From the NCBI RefSeq assembly GCF_900103285.1, contig NZ_FNGS01000012.1, forward strand, positions 121,315 to 185,314: 64,000 nucleotides of DNA. The letters are read 5' to 3'. Positions 17,771 to 26,415 of this stretch are shown piece by piece. Position 1 is the stretch's first letter. Every line of letters begins with the position of its first letter. This DNA is from Siphonobacter aquaeclarae (lineage in GTDB: Bacteria > Bacteroidota > Bacteroidia > Cytophagales > Spirosomataceae). The notes under the pieces are model-generated. The model searched no databases. It worked only from the letters and a program-made list of their open reading frames with translations, and was not told the origin of the DNA. A program made the position numbers and the translations under genes.

Positions 17771-18250
17771 ATGACCCTGAAACGTTCCGAACTGGATGAA
17801 TTTGACCTGGCCATCCTGCGCATCCTCCAGGAAGACAACACCACGCCGCAGCGGGAAATAGGGGAGCGGGTACACCTCTCGGCGGCAGCCGTGCAGCGGC
17901 GTATCCGGAAAATGGAGGAAACGGGTATTATCCGGGCCAACGTGTCGGTGCTGGACCCGGCGAGCCTCGGGCACCTCATTACGATCTTCGTCGAGGTAGA
18001 AGTGGAGAGCGAGCGGTACGACCGCATCGAAGAAACCAAGCGCCTCTTCCGGGAAGCGCCCGAAGTTCAGCAGTGCTACTACGTGACGGGAGAAATGGAT
18101 TTTATCCTCGTCATTCTCGTGCCTACGATGGTGGCGTACGAAGAACTGACCCGCCGGTTGTTTTTTGAGAACGATAACGTCCGCCGTTTCCGGACCTTCG
18201 TGACGATGGACCGGGTGAAGACGGGATTGCAGATACCCTTGCCCGGCTGA
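17771..18250 (+). CDS. Lrp/AsnC family transcriptional regulator
   Basis: 159 aa from the ATG at 17771. The winged helix is LDEFDLAILRILQEDNTTPQREIGERVHLSAAAVQRRIRKMEETGII, and the RAM ligand domain holds VTGEMDFILVILVPTMVAYEELTRRLFFENDNVRRFRTFVTMDRVK. The region upstream has GTTTCACGAAAC (17752-17763), a short palindrome that could be its site. It probably regulates the divergent EamA gene. It ends directly against the AraC gene, with convergent stops. Confidence 0.93.
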   Translation: MTLKRSELDEFDLAILRILQEDNTTPQREIGERVHLSAAAVQRRIRKMEETGIIRANVSVLDPASLGHLITIFVEVEVESERYDRIEETKRLFREAPEVQQCYYVTGEMDFILVILVPTMVAYEELTRRLFFENDNVRRFRTFVTMDRVKTGLQIPLPG

Positions 18251-19162
18251 TCAGCCGACTTTCCGGGAGGTGAGCCGGTATTGCTCCGGCGACTGCCCCA
18301 TGTTTTTCCGGAAAACCCTTGAAAAGTAGTAGGGGTCGTCGTAGCCCAGCGCTAAAGCGATGTCTTTGATTTTCAATGCTCCTGCATAGATCAACTGGCA
18401 GGCTTTCTGCATTTTGAGATGCGTGAAGTAGTCCAGCGGCGGCATGCCGGTGCCCTTCCGGAAGAGCATCGAAAAATGCGAGCAGGAGAGCTGGTGCTGA
18501 AAGGCCATTTCCTCGACCGACAGCTTCCGGTCGAGATGCGCCCGCATATAGGTAATGGTATCCAGGACGATATCGGCTTTTCGGGGGACGCTGTTTTCCG
18601 GCTGCCGTTCCGGAAAAACGAAATACGCTACGAAAGTATACAGTTGCAGGCTGGCTCTCGCCAGGTTTTCAAGACTATAGCCCATTTCGAGCGTCTGGTA
18701 AATTTCCTGCCAGGTTTCCAGCGCCTTTTCGTTGTAGGGAAAGGAAACCGGCCCCCGGTGCAGGTTGAGCTGAAGCGACTGGTTGAAACTGCCGATGTCC
18801 CGGCCGGTGAAGTGAATCCAGTAGATCGTCCAGGGATCGTCGTGGTCGGCCCAGTACCGCATGTATTTATCCGTAGCCGGCATCAGGAGGTACTGGTTGG
18901 CGGTGACTTCAAACTTCTTTCCGTCCACCAGAAAATGGCCTTTCCCCTGCAAACAGTAAATCAGGATATTGTCTTCGCATCCATTGCGGCGCTCGCGGTA
19001 GTGGAACTGGGCACGCGGAAAGTAGCCGATATGGCTGATGTATAGCTGAAACAGCACCGGATTTTTCTGGATGAGTTCGGGCCAGATACCGGGCGGCAGG
19101 CTGATGAGCTTTTCCCCTTCGAAGCCGTCCCTGCGGCGTACATTACCGGTTGTGGCAGTCAT
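18251..19162 (-). CDS. AraC-family transcriptional regulator, probable activator of the L-fucose locus
   Basis: 303 aa from the ATG at 19162. An N-terminal cupin sensor (EDNILIYCLQGKGHFLVDGKKFEVTANQYLLMPATDKYMRYWADHDDPWTIYWIHFTG) matches the AraC_binding pattern. The C-terminal two-HTH domain is YMRAHLDRKLSVEEMAFQHQLSCSHFSMLFRKGTGMPPLDYFTHLKMQKACQLIYAGALKIKDIALALGYDDPYYFSRVFRKNMGQSPEQYR. It is divergent from the dehydrogenase gene. The shared repeat sites upstream of that gene and of susC are its likely operators. The ligand is inferred to be L-fucose or a pathway product. Confidence 0.92.
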   Translation of the reverse strand: MTATTGNVRRRDGFEGEKLISLPPGIWPELIQKNPVLFQLYISHIGYFPRAQFHYRERRNGCEDNILIYCLQGKGHFLVDGKKFEVTANQYLLMPATDKYMRYWADHDDPWTIYWIHFTGRDIGSFNQSLQLNLHRGPVSFPYNEKALETWQEIYQTLEMGYSLENLARASLQLYTFVAYFVFPERQPENSVPRKADIVLDTITYMRAHLDRKLSVEEMAFQHQLSCSHFSMLFRKGTGMPPLDYFTHLKMQKACQLIYAGALKIKDIALALGYDDPYYFSRVFRKNMGQSPEQYRLTSRKVG

Positions 19163-19304
19163 GCTAAATCGTTGAATTATCCGGAAGATGTCAGGTAATT
19201 CCTGCAATAATACCAGTTTGGATAGTAATCATTGGCGGGATAGCTGATTTTTGTTCTTTTGAGAAGGGTGGACAATAGAATGGGTCTTCAGAGAAATAAT
19301 AGAA

Positions 19305-19363
19305 TCATCCAGTAAAGTCAACGGATGATCTATTCCCTGCCGGGATGCCCCGCCGTACTTTTG
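19305..19363 (+). promoter_or_regulatory. AraC-type direct-repeat operator and -7 box of the fucose catabolic operon
   Basis: TCATCCA (19305-19311) and TGATCTA (19326-19332) repeat with a 21-bp period, two helical turns. The -7 box TACTTTTG (19356-19363) fits TAnnTTTG and starts 51 bp after the first repeat; no TTG lies at -33, as expected for an activated promoter. The same layout with the same 51-bp spacing precedes susC (23207-23265). An overlapping inverted repeat, ATCATCC/GGATGAT at 19304-19329, is also present. Confidence 0.55.
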
Positions 19364-19415
19364 ACACGGTGATGGATGGCAGGCTCTCTGCCGTTTTTCC
19401 GAATCCTCTGCAAGA

Positions 19416-20195
19416 ATGAATGTATTGAAAGACAAAGTCGTGCTGCTGACGGGCGGCACGGAGGGCATCGGCTGGGAATGCACCCTGGCATACCGCCGGG
19501 CCGGCGCCTGCCTCTGTATCGTGAGCAACGATCGGGGCAGTATCGCTAGGGCATCTGCCGCGCTGAACGACGACCGGGTATTGTTGGTCGAAGCGGACGT
19601 AGCCGACGCCGGCGCGGTGGAAGCCGCCGTCGCCGCCTGCATAGCCCGTTTCGGCCGCCTCGATGCTATCCATAATAATGCCGGTATTTCACATCCTTCG
19701 AAGGCTGTACACGAAACCACTTCCGCCGAGTGGGACCGGCTTTTCGAGGTTAACGTCAAAAGTATCTACCATACCACCCGCGCAGGGCTGCCCCACCTGA
19801 AGGCTTCCCGCGGAAGTATCCTGAATACCGGCAGCCTCGTCGGCGAAATCGGCCAGGAGATTCACGCAGCCTACAGCGCGACCAAAGGGGCCGTTGCCGC
19901 GCTGACCAAGTCGATGGCGCTGGACTATGCGCCGTTCGGTATCCGCGTCAATGCCGTCGCACCGGCAGGAGTACTCACGCCGATGCTGCGAAGCTGGAGC
20001 CTCGAACAACCTGATCCATCTTCGGCAGAATCCTACCTCAACGGTATCCATGCGCTGGGATACTGCCCGGAAGGGGATGTTATCGCCGATGCGTGCCTGT
20101 TTCTGCTTTCTGACCTGGCCCGGTTTATCACGGGCTGCATACTCCCTGTCAGCGGTGGAGCCGAGCTCGGTTACCGCCGCGTCCTGAAATCATGA
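19416..20195 (+). CDS. SDR oxidoreductase, probable L-fucose dehydrogenase
   Basis: 259 aa. Rossmann motif TGGTEGIG, then NNAG, catalytic Ser in NTGSLVGEIGQ and YSATK. The stretch SLVGxIGQ...TKGAVAALTKSMALD and the C-terminal SGGAELGY closely recall human HSD17B14, which is an L-fucose dehydrogenase. It should oxidise L-fucose to the lactone with NAD(P)+. It is first in the operon and overlaps the fuconate dehydratase start by 4 bp. An alternative is 2-keto-3-deoxy-L-fuconate dehydrogenase, a later step in the same pathway, so the substrate is not settled. Confidence 0.85.
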   Translation: MNVLKDKVVLLTGGTEGIGWECTLAYRRAGACLCIVSNDRGSIARASAALNDDRVLLVEADVADAGAVEAAVAACIARFGRLDAIHNNAGISHPSKAVHETTSAEWDRLFEVNVKSIYHTTRAGLPHLKASRGSILNTGSLVGEIGQEIHAAYSATKGAVAALTKSMALDYAPFGIRVNAVAPAGVLTPMLRSWSLEQPDPSSAESYLNGIHALGYCPEGDVIADACLFLLSDLARFITGCILPVSGGAELGYRRVLKS

Positions 20196-21415
20196 TCCGA
20201 ACTACGTCTGTACACGATGCCCGGTACGCGCTCGACGGGCAGGCCGGCAGCGATGCCATTCACCGCGATCCGGTGTATTCCTATGCGGTGACGCGGCTGT
20301 CTGCCGACAGCCATACCGGTACCGGACTGGCCTTTACCCTTGGCGCTGGAAACGAATTGGTCTGCGCCGCTGCCGCCCGGTACGCGGATACGCTTCGCGG
20401 GCTGGAAATAGAGGATGTTATGGCCCGTTTCGGGCAAATCAGCCGGCAATGGGCCGATGACCCGCAGTTCCGGTGGCTCGGTCCGCATAAGGGTGTCGTT
20501 CAACTGGCGCTGGCGTCGGTGACGAATGCCTGTTTCGATTTATGGGCGAAGAAGCGGGGCGTGCCGCTCTGGAAACTACTGGTTGATTTATCGCCGGAAG
20601 CACTGCTGCATACCCTCGATCTCTCATACCTCGAAGACGAGCTGACGGAAAAAGATGCACTGGCCTTGTTGGAAAAGGGCCGTATCGGACGGGAATCCCG
20701 CCTGCCGATCCTGCAAAGCGGCTATCCGGGATACGACACTTCCGTCGGCTGGTTCAACTACCCGGACGAGCAGGTTCGGGAAAATTGCCGTCGTGCCGTA
20801 GCGGAAGGGTTCACCGCCATGAAACTGAAAGTAGGATCGGCAGATCCGGAGCGGGATATCCGCCGGGCGGAGCTCGTCCGGGAAGTGGCTGGCGCAGACG
20901 TGCGCGTCATGCTCGATGCCAACCAGCAGTGGACTCTGCCTCAGGCGCTTGCCATCTGCCCGAAGCTTGGAAACATGCAGCCGTACTGGATCGAGGAGCC
21001 GACGCACCCCGACGATATCCTGGGTCATCAGACGCTTGCCGAAGCCATCGCGCCCCTGAAACTGGCCCTGGGCGAGCATGTTCCCAACCGCATCGTCTTC
21101 AAAAACTACCTGCAAACCGGTTCGGCAGGATTTATCCAGGTCGATGCCGTTCGGGTAGGAGGTGTCAGTGAGTTTCTGACAGTCAGTTTGTTATGTAAGA
21201 AATACGGTGTCCCGGTGGTTCCGCACGTTGGCGATATGGGGCAGTTGCACCAGCATCTGGTGTTGTTCAATCACCTGGGACTGGGCCATGAAGCGCTGTT
21301 CCTCGAACATATTCCACATTTGAAAAAGCACTTTGTTCACCCTGCGACAGTCCGCGACGGCGTCTACCTCACGCCGCAGGAGCCGGGCAGCAGCTGCGAC
21401 CTGAAAGACCTATGA
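20192..21415 (+). CDS. L-fuconate dehydratase (enolase superfamily)
   Basis: 407 aa. Catalytic features of the FucD type are visible: AMKLKVGS (general-base Lys), MLDANQQW and WIEEPTHPDD (metal ligands), LALGEHVPNR (third ligand), and VPHVGDMGQLHQHLVLFNH (catalytic His). The DPQFRWLGPHKGVVQLALASVTNACFDLWAK block is also characteristic. It dehydrates L-fuconate to 2-keto-3-deoxy-L-fuconate in the cytoplasm. Start and stop overlap the neighbouring genes by 4 bp each (ATGA), so three genes are translationally coupled. Confidence 0.93.
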   Translation: MIRTTSVHDARYALDGQAGSDAIHRDPVYSYAVTRLSADSHTGTGLAFTLGAGNELVCAAAARYADTLRGLEIEDVMARFGQISRQWADDPQFRWLGPHKGVVQLALASVTNACFDLWAKKRGVPLWKLLVDLSPEALLHTLDLSYLEDELTEKDALALLEKGRIGRESRLPILQSGYPGYDTSVGWFNYPDEQVRENCRRAVAEGFTAMKLKVGSADPERDIRRAELVREVAGADVRVMLDANQQWTLPQALAICPKLGNMQPYWIEEPTHPDDILGHQTLAEAIAPLKLALGEHVPNRIVFKNYLQTGSAGFIQVDAVRVGGVSEFLTVSLLCKKYGVPVVPHVGDMGQLHQHLVLFNHLGLGHEALFLEHIPHLKKHFVHPATVRDGVYLTPQEPGSSCDLKDL

Positions 21416-23016
21416 TCGGATCGCTGGATCTCGCCCTGAGTGCCGGTTACCTGCTGGCTATTTTTGGTATCGGTTTGTGGGCCGGACTTTCCCGGAAGCA
21501 AACCTCCGCCGGCTCCTACTTTCTGGCGGGAAAAACGCTGCGCTGGCCAACGATCGGTCTGGCGCTGTTTGCGACCAATATCTCCTGCCTGCACCTGGTC
21601 AGCCTGGCGCAGAGCGGGTTCGATTCGGGCCTGCTGAGCGGGAATTTTGAGTGGATGGCAGTATTCGTCCTGATCCTGCTCGCCCTGTTTTTCGTGCCTT
21701 TTTATATCCGGACGGGGGTGACGACCCTGCCGGATTTTCTCGAACGCCGGTACGACCGCGCCTGCCGGGACTGGCTCGCCGGTATATCGGTTTTGTCGGC
21801 GATTATCGTCCACATTGCATTTTCGCTGCTGGCGGGAGGGATTGTCCTGCAAACCCTGTTCGGCGTCGGGATGTACACCAGCGTCATTGTGATTTCGGTG
21901 CTGACGGGGATTTATACCATCGTCGGCGGGCTGCGGGCGGTGGTGGTGACGGAATCCATTCAAACGGTAGTCCTCCTGGCGGGAGCCCTGGTTATCAGCG
22001 CCGCAGCCTGGCAGGCAATGGGTGGCTGGGAGCCTATGGAAGCGGTATTGCGGCAGGAAGGCTCGCTCGATCGTCTGTCGATGCTGCGGCCGGCGGGCGA
22101 CGAAATGCCCTGGTATGCCGTCTTTCTCGGGTACCCCGTCCTCGGTATCTGGTATTGGTGCGCCGATCAGACGATTGTGCAGCGGGTACTCGGAGCAAAA
22201 AACGAAAGGGAGGCGCGCCTCGGGCCGATTTTCTGCGGTTTTATCAAAATCCTGCCGGTTTTTGTGTTTGTTATGCCGGGCCTGTTTGCCTATACGCTCT
22301 GGAAGACTGGCGGGTTGGATTTGCGGCAATTGATCCGGCCGGAGACGGGTACGGTCGATAGCAAAGGTATTTACACCCTGATGATCACCCAGTTGCTGCC
22401 GGAGGGGCTGATCGGAATTGTCATCGCGGCGCTGCTATCGGGGTTGATGAGCCAGATTTCGGGCGCGCTGAATTCCATTTCCACGCTGGTCAGCTACGAC
22501 CTGTATGCGCGCTTCCGCCCGGGACGTACCGACCGCGAACTGGTACGGGTAGGCCGGATTTCTGCCGGTATTTCCCTGCTGGTATCACTGGCGCTGCTGC
22601 CTTTGCTGAACCAGTATGAAAGCCTGTTTAACGGTATCAACGATATTATTGCTCACCTCGCGCCGCCGATTACCTGCGTTTTTCTGACCGGTATTTTCTG
22701 GGGAAAAGCCACGGCGTTGTCGGCCCGCTACACACTCTGGATCGGCTCCGCAGCGGGCGTACTCGTATATGCAGGCGGGAAGCTGGCGGGCATCGGCGCG
22801 GGAATACCTTTCCTGCTGATGGCGTTTTACCTCTTTGTCTTCTGTCTGTTGCTGCAGGTCGTGCTGACCTGGCTCGCACCTGCGCCGGCATCTTCCCTGA
22901 GTTGGAAATCGCCGGGAGAGGCACTGAAAAATGCCGACGGAACAGGCGGCGGATACCGCCTCGCCGCAGTAGTATTGCTGATAGTCATGACAGGGCTTTT
23001 CTGGTTGTTTCGGTAG
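21412..23016 (+). CDS. Sodium/solute symporter (SSS family), probable L-fucose importer
   Basis: 534 aa with about 13-14 membrane segments. It begins MIGSLDLALSAGYLLAIFGIGLWAGLSRKQTSAGSYFLAGKTLRWPTIGLALFATNIS and contains the conserved GLMSQISGALNSISTLVSYDLYARFRPGRTDRELVRVGRI, typical of SGLT-like SSS members. It is coupled to the fuconate dehydratase gene, and a terminator follows at 23154. L-fucose as substrate is inferred from the operon. Confidence 0.93.
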   Translation: MIGSLDLALSAGYLLAIFGIGLWAGLSRKQTSAGSYFLAGKTLRWPTIGLALFATNISCLHLVSLAQSGFDSGLLSGNFEWMAVFVLILLALFFVPFYIRTGVTTLPDFLERRYDRACRDWLAGISVLSAIIVHIAFSLLAGGIVLQTLFGVGMYTSVIVISVLTGIYTIVGGLRAVVVTESIQTVVLLAGALVISAAAWQAMGGWEPMEAVLRQEGSLDRLSMLRPAGDEMPWYAVFLGYPVLGIWYWCADQTIVQRVLGAKNEREARLGPIFCGFIKILPVFVFVMPGLFAYTLWKTGGLDLRQLIRPETGTVDSKGIYTLMITQLLPEGLIGIVIAALLSGLMSQISGALNSISTLVSYDLYARFRPGRTDRELVRVGRISAGISLLVSLALLPLLNQYESLFNGINDIIAHLAPPITCVFLTGIFWGKATALSARYTLWIGSAAGVLVYAGGKLAGIGAGIPFLLMAFYLFVFCLLLQVVLTWLAPAPASSLSWKSPGEALKNADGTGGGYRLAAVVLLIVMTGLFWLFR

Positions 23017-23153
23017 GGGACCGATTTCGTACGATCTTCCATGTGCGGATTTTATCCGGCCAACCGATAATCCCGGATTGATCCTTTTTGCTGAAATAAT
23101 GGACTGATAATGAATGTATTATTTTATTAAAATCCAGAGATTTTCTCTTTCGG

Positions 23154-23190
23154 ACGACAGCTATGCAAATGGCTGTCGTTTCTTTTTCTC
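23154..23190 (+). terminator. Terminator after the symporter gene
   Basis: ACGACAGC, 10-nt loop, GCTGTCGT, then TTCTTTTTCTC. It sits before the susC promoter, so the catabolic genes and the susCD/GH95 genes are two transcription units. Confidence 0.75.
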
Positions 23191-23206
23191 AAAAACAATC
23201 GTAGGA

Positions 23207-23265
23207 TTATCCAGCATATTACCCGCTTTATCCATTTTCCGACGTCGCCGGAGGTGGTAATTTTA
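23207..23265 (+). promoter_or_regulatory. AraC-type direct-repeat operator and -7 box of the susC-susD-GH95 operon
   Basis: TTATCCA occurs twice (23207-23213 and 23228-23234), exactly 21 bp apart. A -7-like box TAATTTTA (23258-23265, 7 of 8 to TAnnTTTG counting the fixed bases loosely) starts 51 bp after the first repeat, the same distance as at 19305-19356. The two 34-bp sites agree at roughly 20 positions when aligned without gaps. Confidence 0.55.
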
Positions 23266-23360
23266 CTTCACAAAATAGAATAAAACAGTGATTTCCGACG
23301 GTGCGGGGGCTTTCTCCACGCACGGCCTGAGTACCTATTTCCTTTTTCACATAAACCTAT

Positions 23361-26300
23361 ATGAAGAACCCTTTTACGTACCTCCTGTTGTTCCTGCTGT
23401 TTGGGCTGAGGGCCCTGGCAGCAGACCCCGCGCTGGTCGTTACCGGCACGGTTACCGCCGGAAAGGCGCCGCTTCCGGGCGTGTCGGTAGCGGTCAAAGG
23501 CACTACTACCGGCACGGTTACCGATGCGGCCGGCAAGTACTCGCTGAATATCCCCGGTCCTGACGCCGTGCTGGTGTTTACGTCGGTCGGATATGTTTCG
23601 AAAGAAGTGCCTGTGGGCGGCCGGACGGTTGTCGACGTGGCGCTCGACGAAGACCAGAAGCAACTCAACGAAGTCGTGGTTGTCGGCTACGGCACGCAGA
23701 AAAAAGTCAACGTGACGGGCGCCGTTGCTACCGTCAGCGGGGATGAAATGATCCGACGGCCGGTCACCAACCCGACGTCCATGCTGCAGGGAACCATGCC
23801 CGGCGTGCAGATCACGCAGGGGACAGGCGAACCGGGCAACGAAGGTTTGTCAATACGTATACGTGGTACCGGCACATTCAGCGGCGCCGGCTCCGACCCG
23901 CTCGTACTCATCGACGGCGTACAGGGAAACCTGTCGGACCTCAACCCGAACAACATTGAAAACGTCTCCGTCCTGAAAGATGCGGCCTCCGCCTCGATTT
24001 ACGGGGCACGGGCGGCCAACGGGGTCATCCTCGTCACCACGAAAAAAGGATCGGAAGGCCGTTTCCGCGTGCAGTACTCCGGCAACTATGCGCTGTACCA
24101 GCCGACGAAGCTCTTCAAACTCATCACCAATTCAGCGGAGTACATGGAGCTGTATAACGAGGCCCGGCTTAATTCCGGTCTGACGTCCGGCCTCTATTCC
24201 CCCGAGCAGATCAGCGCTTACCGCAACGCGACGGACCGGAACCTGTACCCGAATACCGATTGGCTGAGCCTGATTTTCCGCACTGCGCCGACGCAAAACC
24301 ACAACCTGACCTTCGAAGGCGGGAAGGGCGGCACACGCTTCAACGCATCCCTCGGCTATGTGAATCAGAAGGGAATCATGCGGGGCTTTGATTTTGAAAA
24401 GTATAACGCCCGCCTGAACCTCACCTCCCAGATCAGCAACCGGGTAAGCATGGGGGCCAATATCGCGCTCAAGCACGGCAAGACACTCGCGCCGGTGTTC
24501 GGTTCGGAAGATATGTTCCTGTCGGCGATGTCGCAGGCGCCGACCTATGCGCCGACGCTCGCCGACGGCAGCGGGCGCTATACCTACAAGGCATACGATT
24601 TCGAATACAACAACAAAAACCCGATCGCGCTGCTCGACGGGCACATCAACCGCGACAAATACGACTATTCTGCCAATACCCAGGGCTGGGTACAGGTCAA
24701 CCTGCTGGAAGGCCTGACGTGGTATACGAAGGGTGCGGTGAACGTCGATTTCTACAAAACCAAATCCTTCAAGCCGCCCCTGCAGCTCTATAACTTCCGC
24801 ACCAACCAGTTTATGACCACGCTGGACCTCGGCGGGGGGCTTGAAGACAAAGACGAATTTAACCTCTATACCAACCTCTATACCTATCTCGACTACGCGA
24901 AAACCTTCGCCGGTCACCATGCCTTCAAGCTACAGGCCGGGTACAGTACCGAGCGAAACAACTTTCAGTACCTGCAGGGTACGCGTCGTAATTTTCCGAC
25001 GGATCTGCTTCGGGAACTCGACGCCGGTAGTCCTTCCATTCAGTACGCCAACGGTTCGCAGTATCAGTGGGCGATTCAGTCGCTCTTCGGTCGTCTGAAC
25101 TACAACTACCGCGAGCGCTACCTGCTGGAGGCAAACCTGCGGTACGACGGTACTTCCCGGCTGGCAAAAGCCTCGCGCTGGGGTATCTTCCCGTCGTTCT
25201 CGGCCGGCTGGCGCGTCACCGAGGAGGAATTCTTCAAAAACCTGAATGCTTCCTGGGTGAATAGTCTGAAAATCAGAGGATCATGGGGGCAGTTGGGGAA
25301 TCAGAACATCGGAAACTATCCTTATCAGGCGATCCTGAGTTTTACCGGAAATTACCCGTTTGACGACCAGAACCTGTCCTCCGGCGTCGCGCAGACGAAT
25401 CTGTCAAACGCCAATATCAAGTGGGAGACTACCACAATCGCCGATGTAGGGCTCGACCTGACGCTTTTCCGCGGACTAAACCTGACGGCCGACTGGTACA
25501 AAAAGACGACGACAGACATTCTCCGCAGCTCGCAGGTAACGGGCGTGGTTGGTCTCGGCGCGCCGACTATCAACAACGGTACCATGCAGAATACCGGCAT
25601 TGAACTCGGCCTTTCCTATCATCACCAGGTATCGGGCGGATTGTTCAACGGCCTGAACTACACCGCGGGTATCAACCTCGAACATTACAAAAACAAGCTG
25701 GTCACCTTCGGTCAGCGTGAGATCGACGGCTACCGCATCCGCGAAGAAGGGCGGGAGTGGAACACCTACTACATGCTTGAGGTACAGGGAATATTCCAGA
25801 CGGCGCAGGAAGTAGCCAATGCGCCGAAGCAATACAACGATGCGACGGTACCCGGCGACCTTCGCTACAAAGATCAGAACGGCGACGGCGTCATCAATGA
25901 CAACGACCGCGTTGTCATGTCCGGCAACTACCCCGGCCTCAACTATTCCGGTAACTTTTCGGCCAACTGGAAAGGCTTCGATCTCTCCTTTATGTTTCAG
26001 GGCGTGAACAGTATCCGGTTTTATGTCGACAACTGGGGAACGGTGCCGTTCGTACAGGGCTCGCCGCCAACGACCGACTGGCGCAATCGGTGGACAGAAA
26101 CGAACCCGTCGACCACCATGCCCCGCATTTACTGGGGTTGGGGAGCGCCGGATCGTATCCGCCGGACCTCGTCGTACTTCCTTCAGGACGCATCCTATGC
26201 CCGTCTGAAAAACCTGACGTTCGGGTATTCGCTGCCGGCGTCGGTCGTAAAGCGGCTGGGTATGGAAGGGCTGCGGGTGTATTTCTCCGGCGATAACCTG

Positions 26301-26411
26301 ATTACGCTGACGAAATACCGCGGCCTCGACCCCGAGCGGGGCGGTAGCGGCAGCTTCGTCCAATACCCGCAAAACAAGATTTTCTCCCTGGGTGTCAACC
26401 TTAAATTCTGA
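23361..26411 (+). CDS. SusC/RagA TonB-linked outer-membrane transporter
   Basis: 1016 aa. Signal peptide MKNPFTYLLLFLLFGLRALA, then a CarboxypepD_reg-like domain (VTGTVTAGKAPLPGVSVAVKG), the SusC hallmark NEVVVVGYGTQKK and plug (LQGTMPGVQIT, VLIDGVQGNLSDLNPNNIENVSVLKDAASASIYGARAANGVILVTTKKG). The barrel ends in NLKF. It has no STN domain, unlike the SusC at 2342, so control is by the AraC protein rather than sigma/FecR. It imports fucose-containing glycan fragments, by inference from the GH95 gene in the same operon. Confidence 0.96.
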   Translation: MKNPFTYLLLFLLFGLRALAADPALVVTGTVTAGKAPLPGVSVAVKGTTTGTVTDAAGKYSLNIPGPDAVLVFTSVGYVSKEVPVGGRTVVDVALDEDQKQLNEVVVVGYGTQKKVNVTGAVATVSGDEMIRRPVTNPTSMLQGTMPGVQITQGTGEPGNEGLSIRIRGTGTFSGAGSDPLVLIDGVQGNLSDLNPNNIENVSVLKDAASASIYGARAANGVILVTTKKGSEGRFRVQYSGNYALYQPTKLFKLITNSAEYMELYNEARLNSGLTSGLYSPEQISAYRNATDRNLYPNTDWLSLIFRTAPTQNHNLTFEGGKGGTRFNASLGYVNQKGIMRGFDFEKYNARLNLTSQISNRVSMGANIALKHGKTLAPVFGSEDMFLSAMSQAPTYAPTLADGSGRYTYKAYDFEYNNKNPIALLDGHINRDKYDYSANTQGWVQVNLLEGLTWYTKGAVNVDFYKTKSFKPPLQLYNFRTNQFMTTLDLGGGLEDKDEFNLYTNLYTYLDYAKTFAGHHAFKLQAGYSTERNNFQYLQGTRRNFPTDLLRELDAGSPSIQYANGSQYQWAIQSLFGRLNYNYRERYLLEANLRYDGTSRLAKASRWGIFPSFSAGWRVTEEEFFKNLNASWVNSLKIRGSWGQLGNQNIGNYPYQAILSFTGNYPFDDQNLSSGVAQTNLSNANIKWETTTIADVGLDLTLFRGLNLTADWYKKTTTDILRSSQVTGVVGLGAPTINNGTMQNTGIELGLSYHHQVSGGLFNGLNYTAGINLEHYKNKLVTFGQREIDGYRIREEGREWNTYYMLEVQGIFQTAQEVANAPKQYNDATVPGDLRYKDQNGDGVINDNDRVVMSGNYPGLNYSGNFSANWKGFDLSFMFQGVNSIRFYVDNWGTVPFVQGSPPTTDWRNRWTETNPSTTMPRIYWGWGAPDRIRRTSSYFLQDASYARLKNLTFGYSLPASVVKRLGMEGLRVYFSGDNLITLTKYRGLDPERGGSGSFVQYPQNKIFSLGVNLKF

Positions 26412-26415
26412 TCCC

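Noticed and set aside
21364..22329. A 321-codon minus-strand frame across the symporter gene
   Set aside because: Composition is Arg/Gln/His-rich as expected of an antisense shadow, and the SSS transporter on the plus strand is clear.
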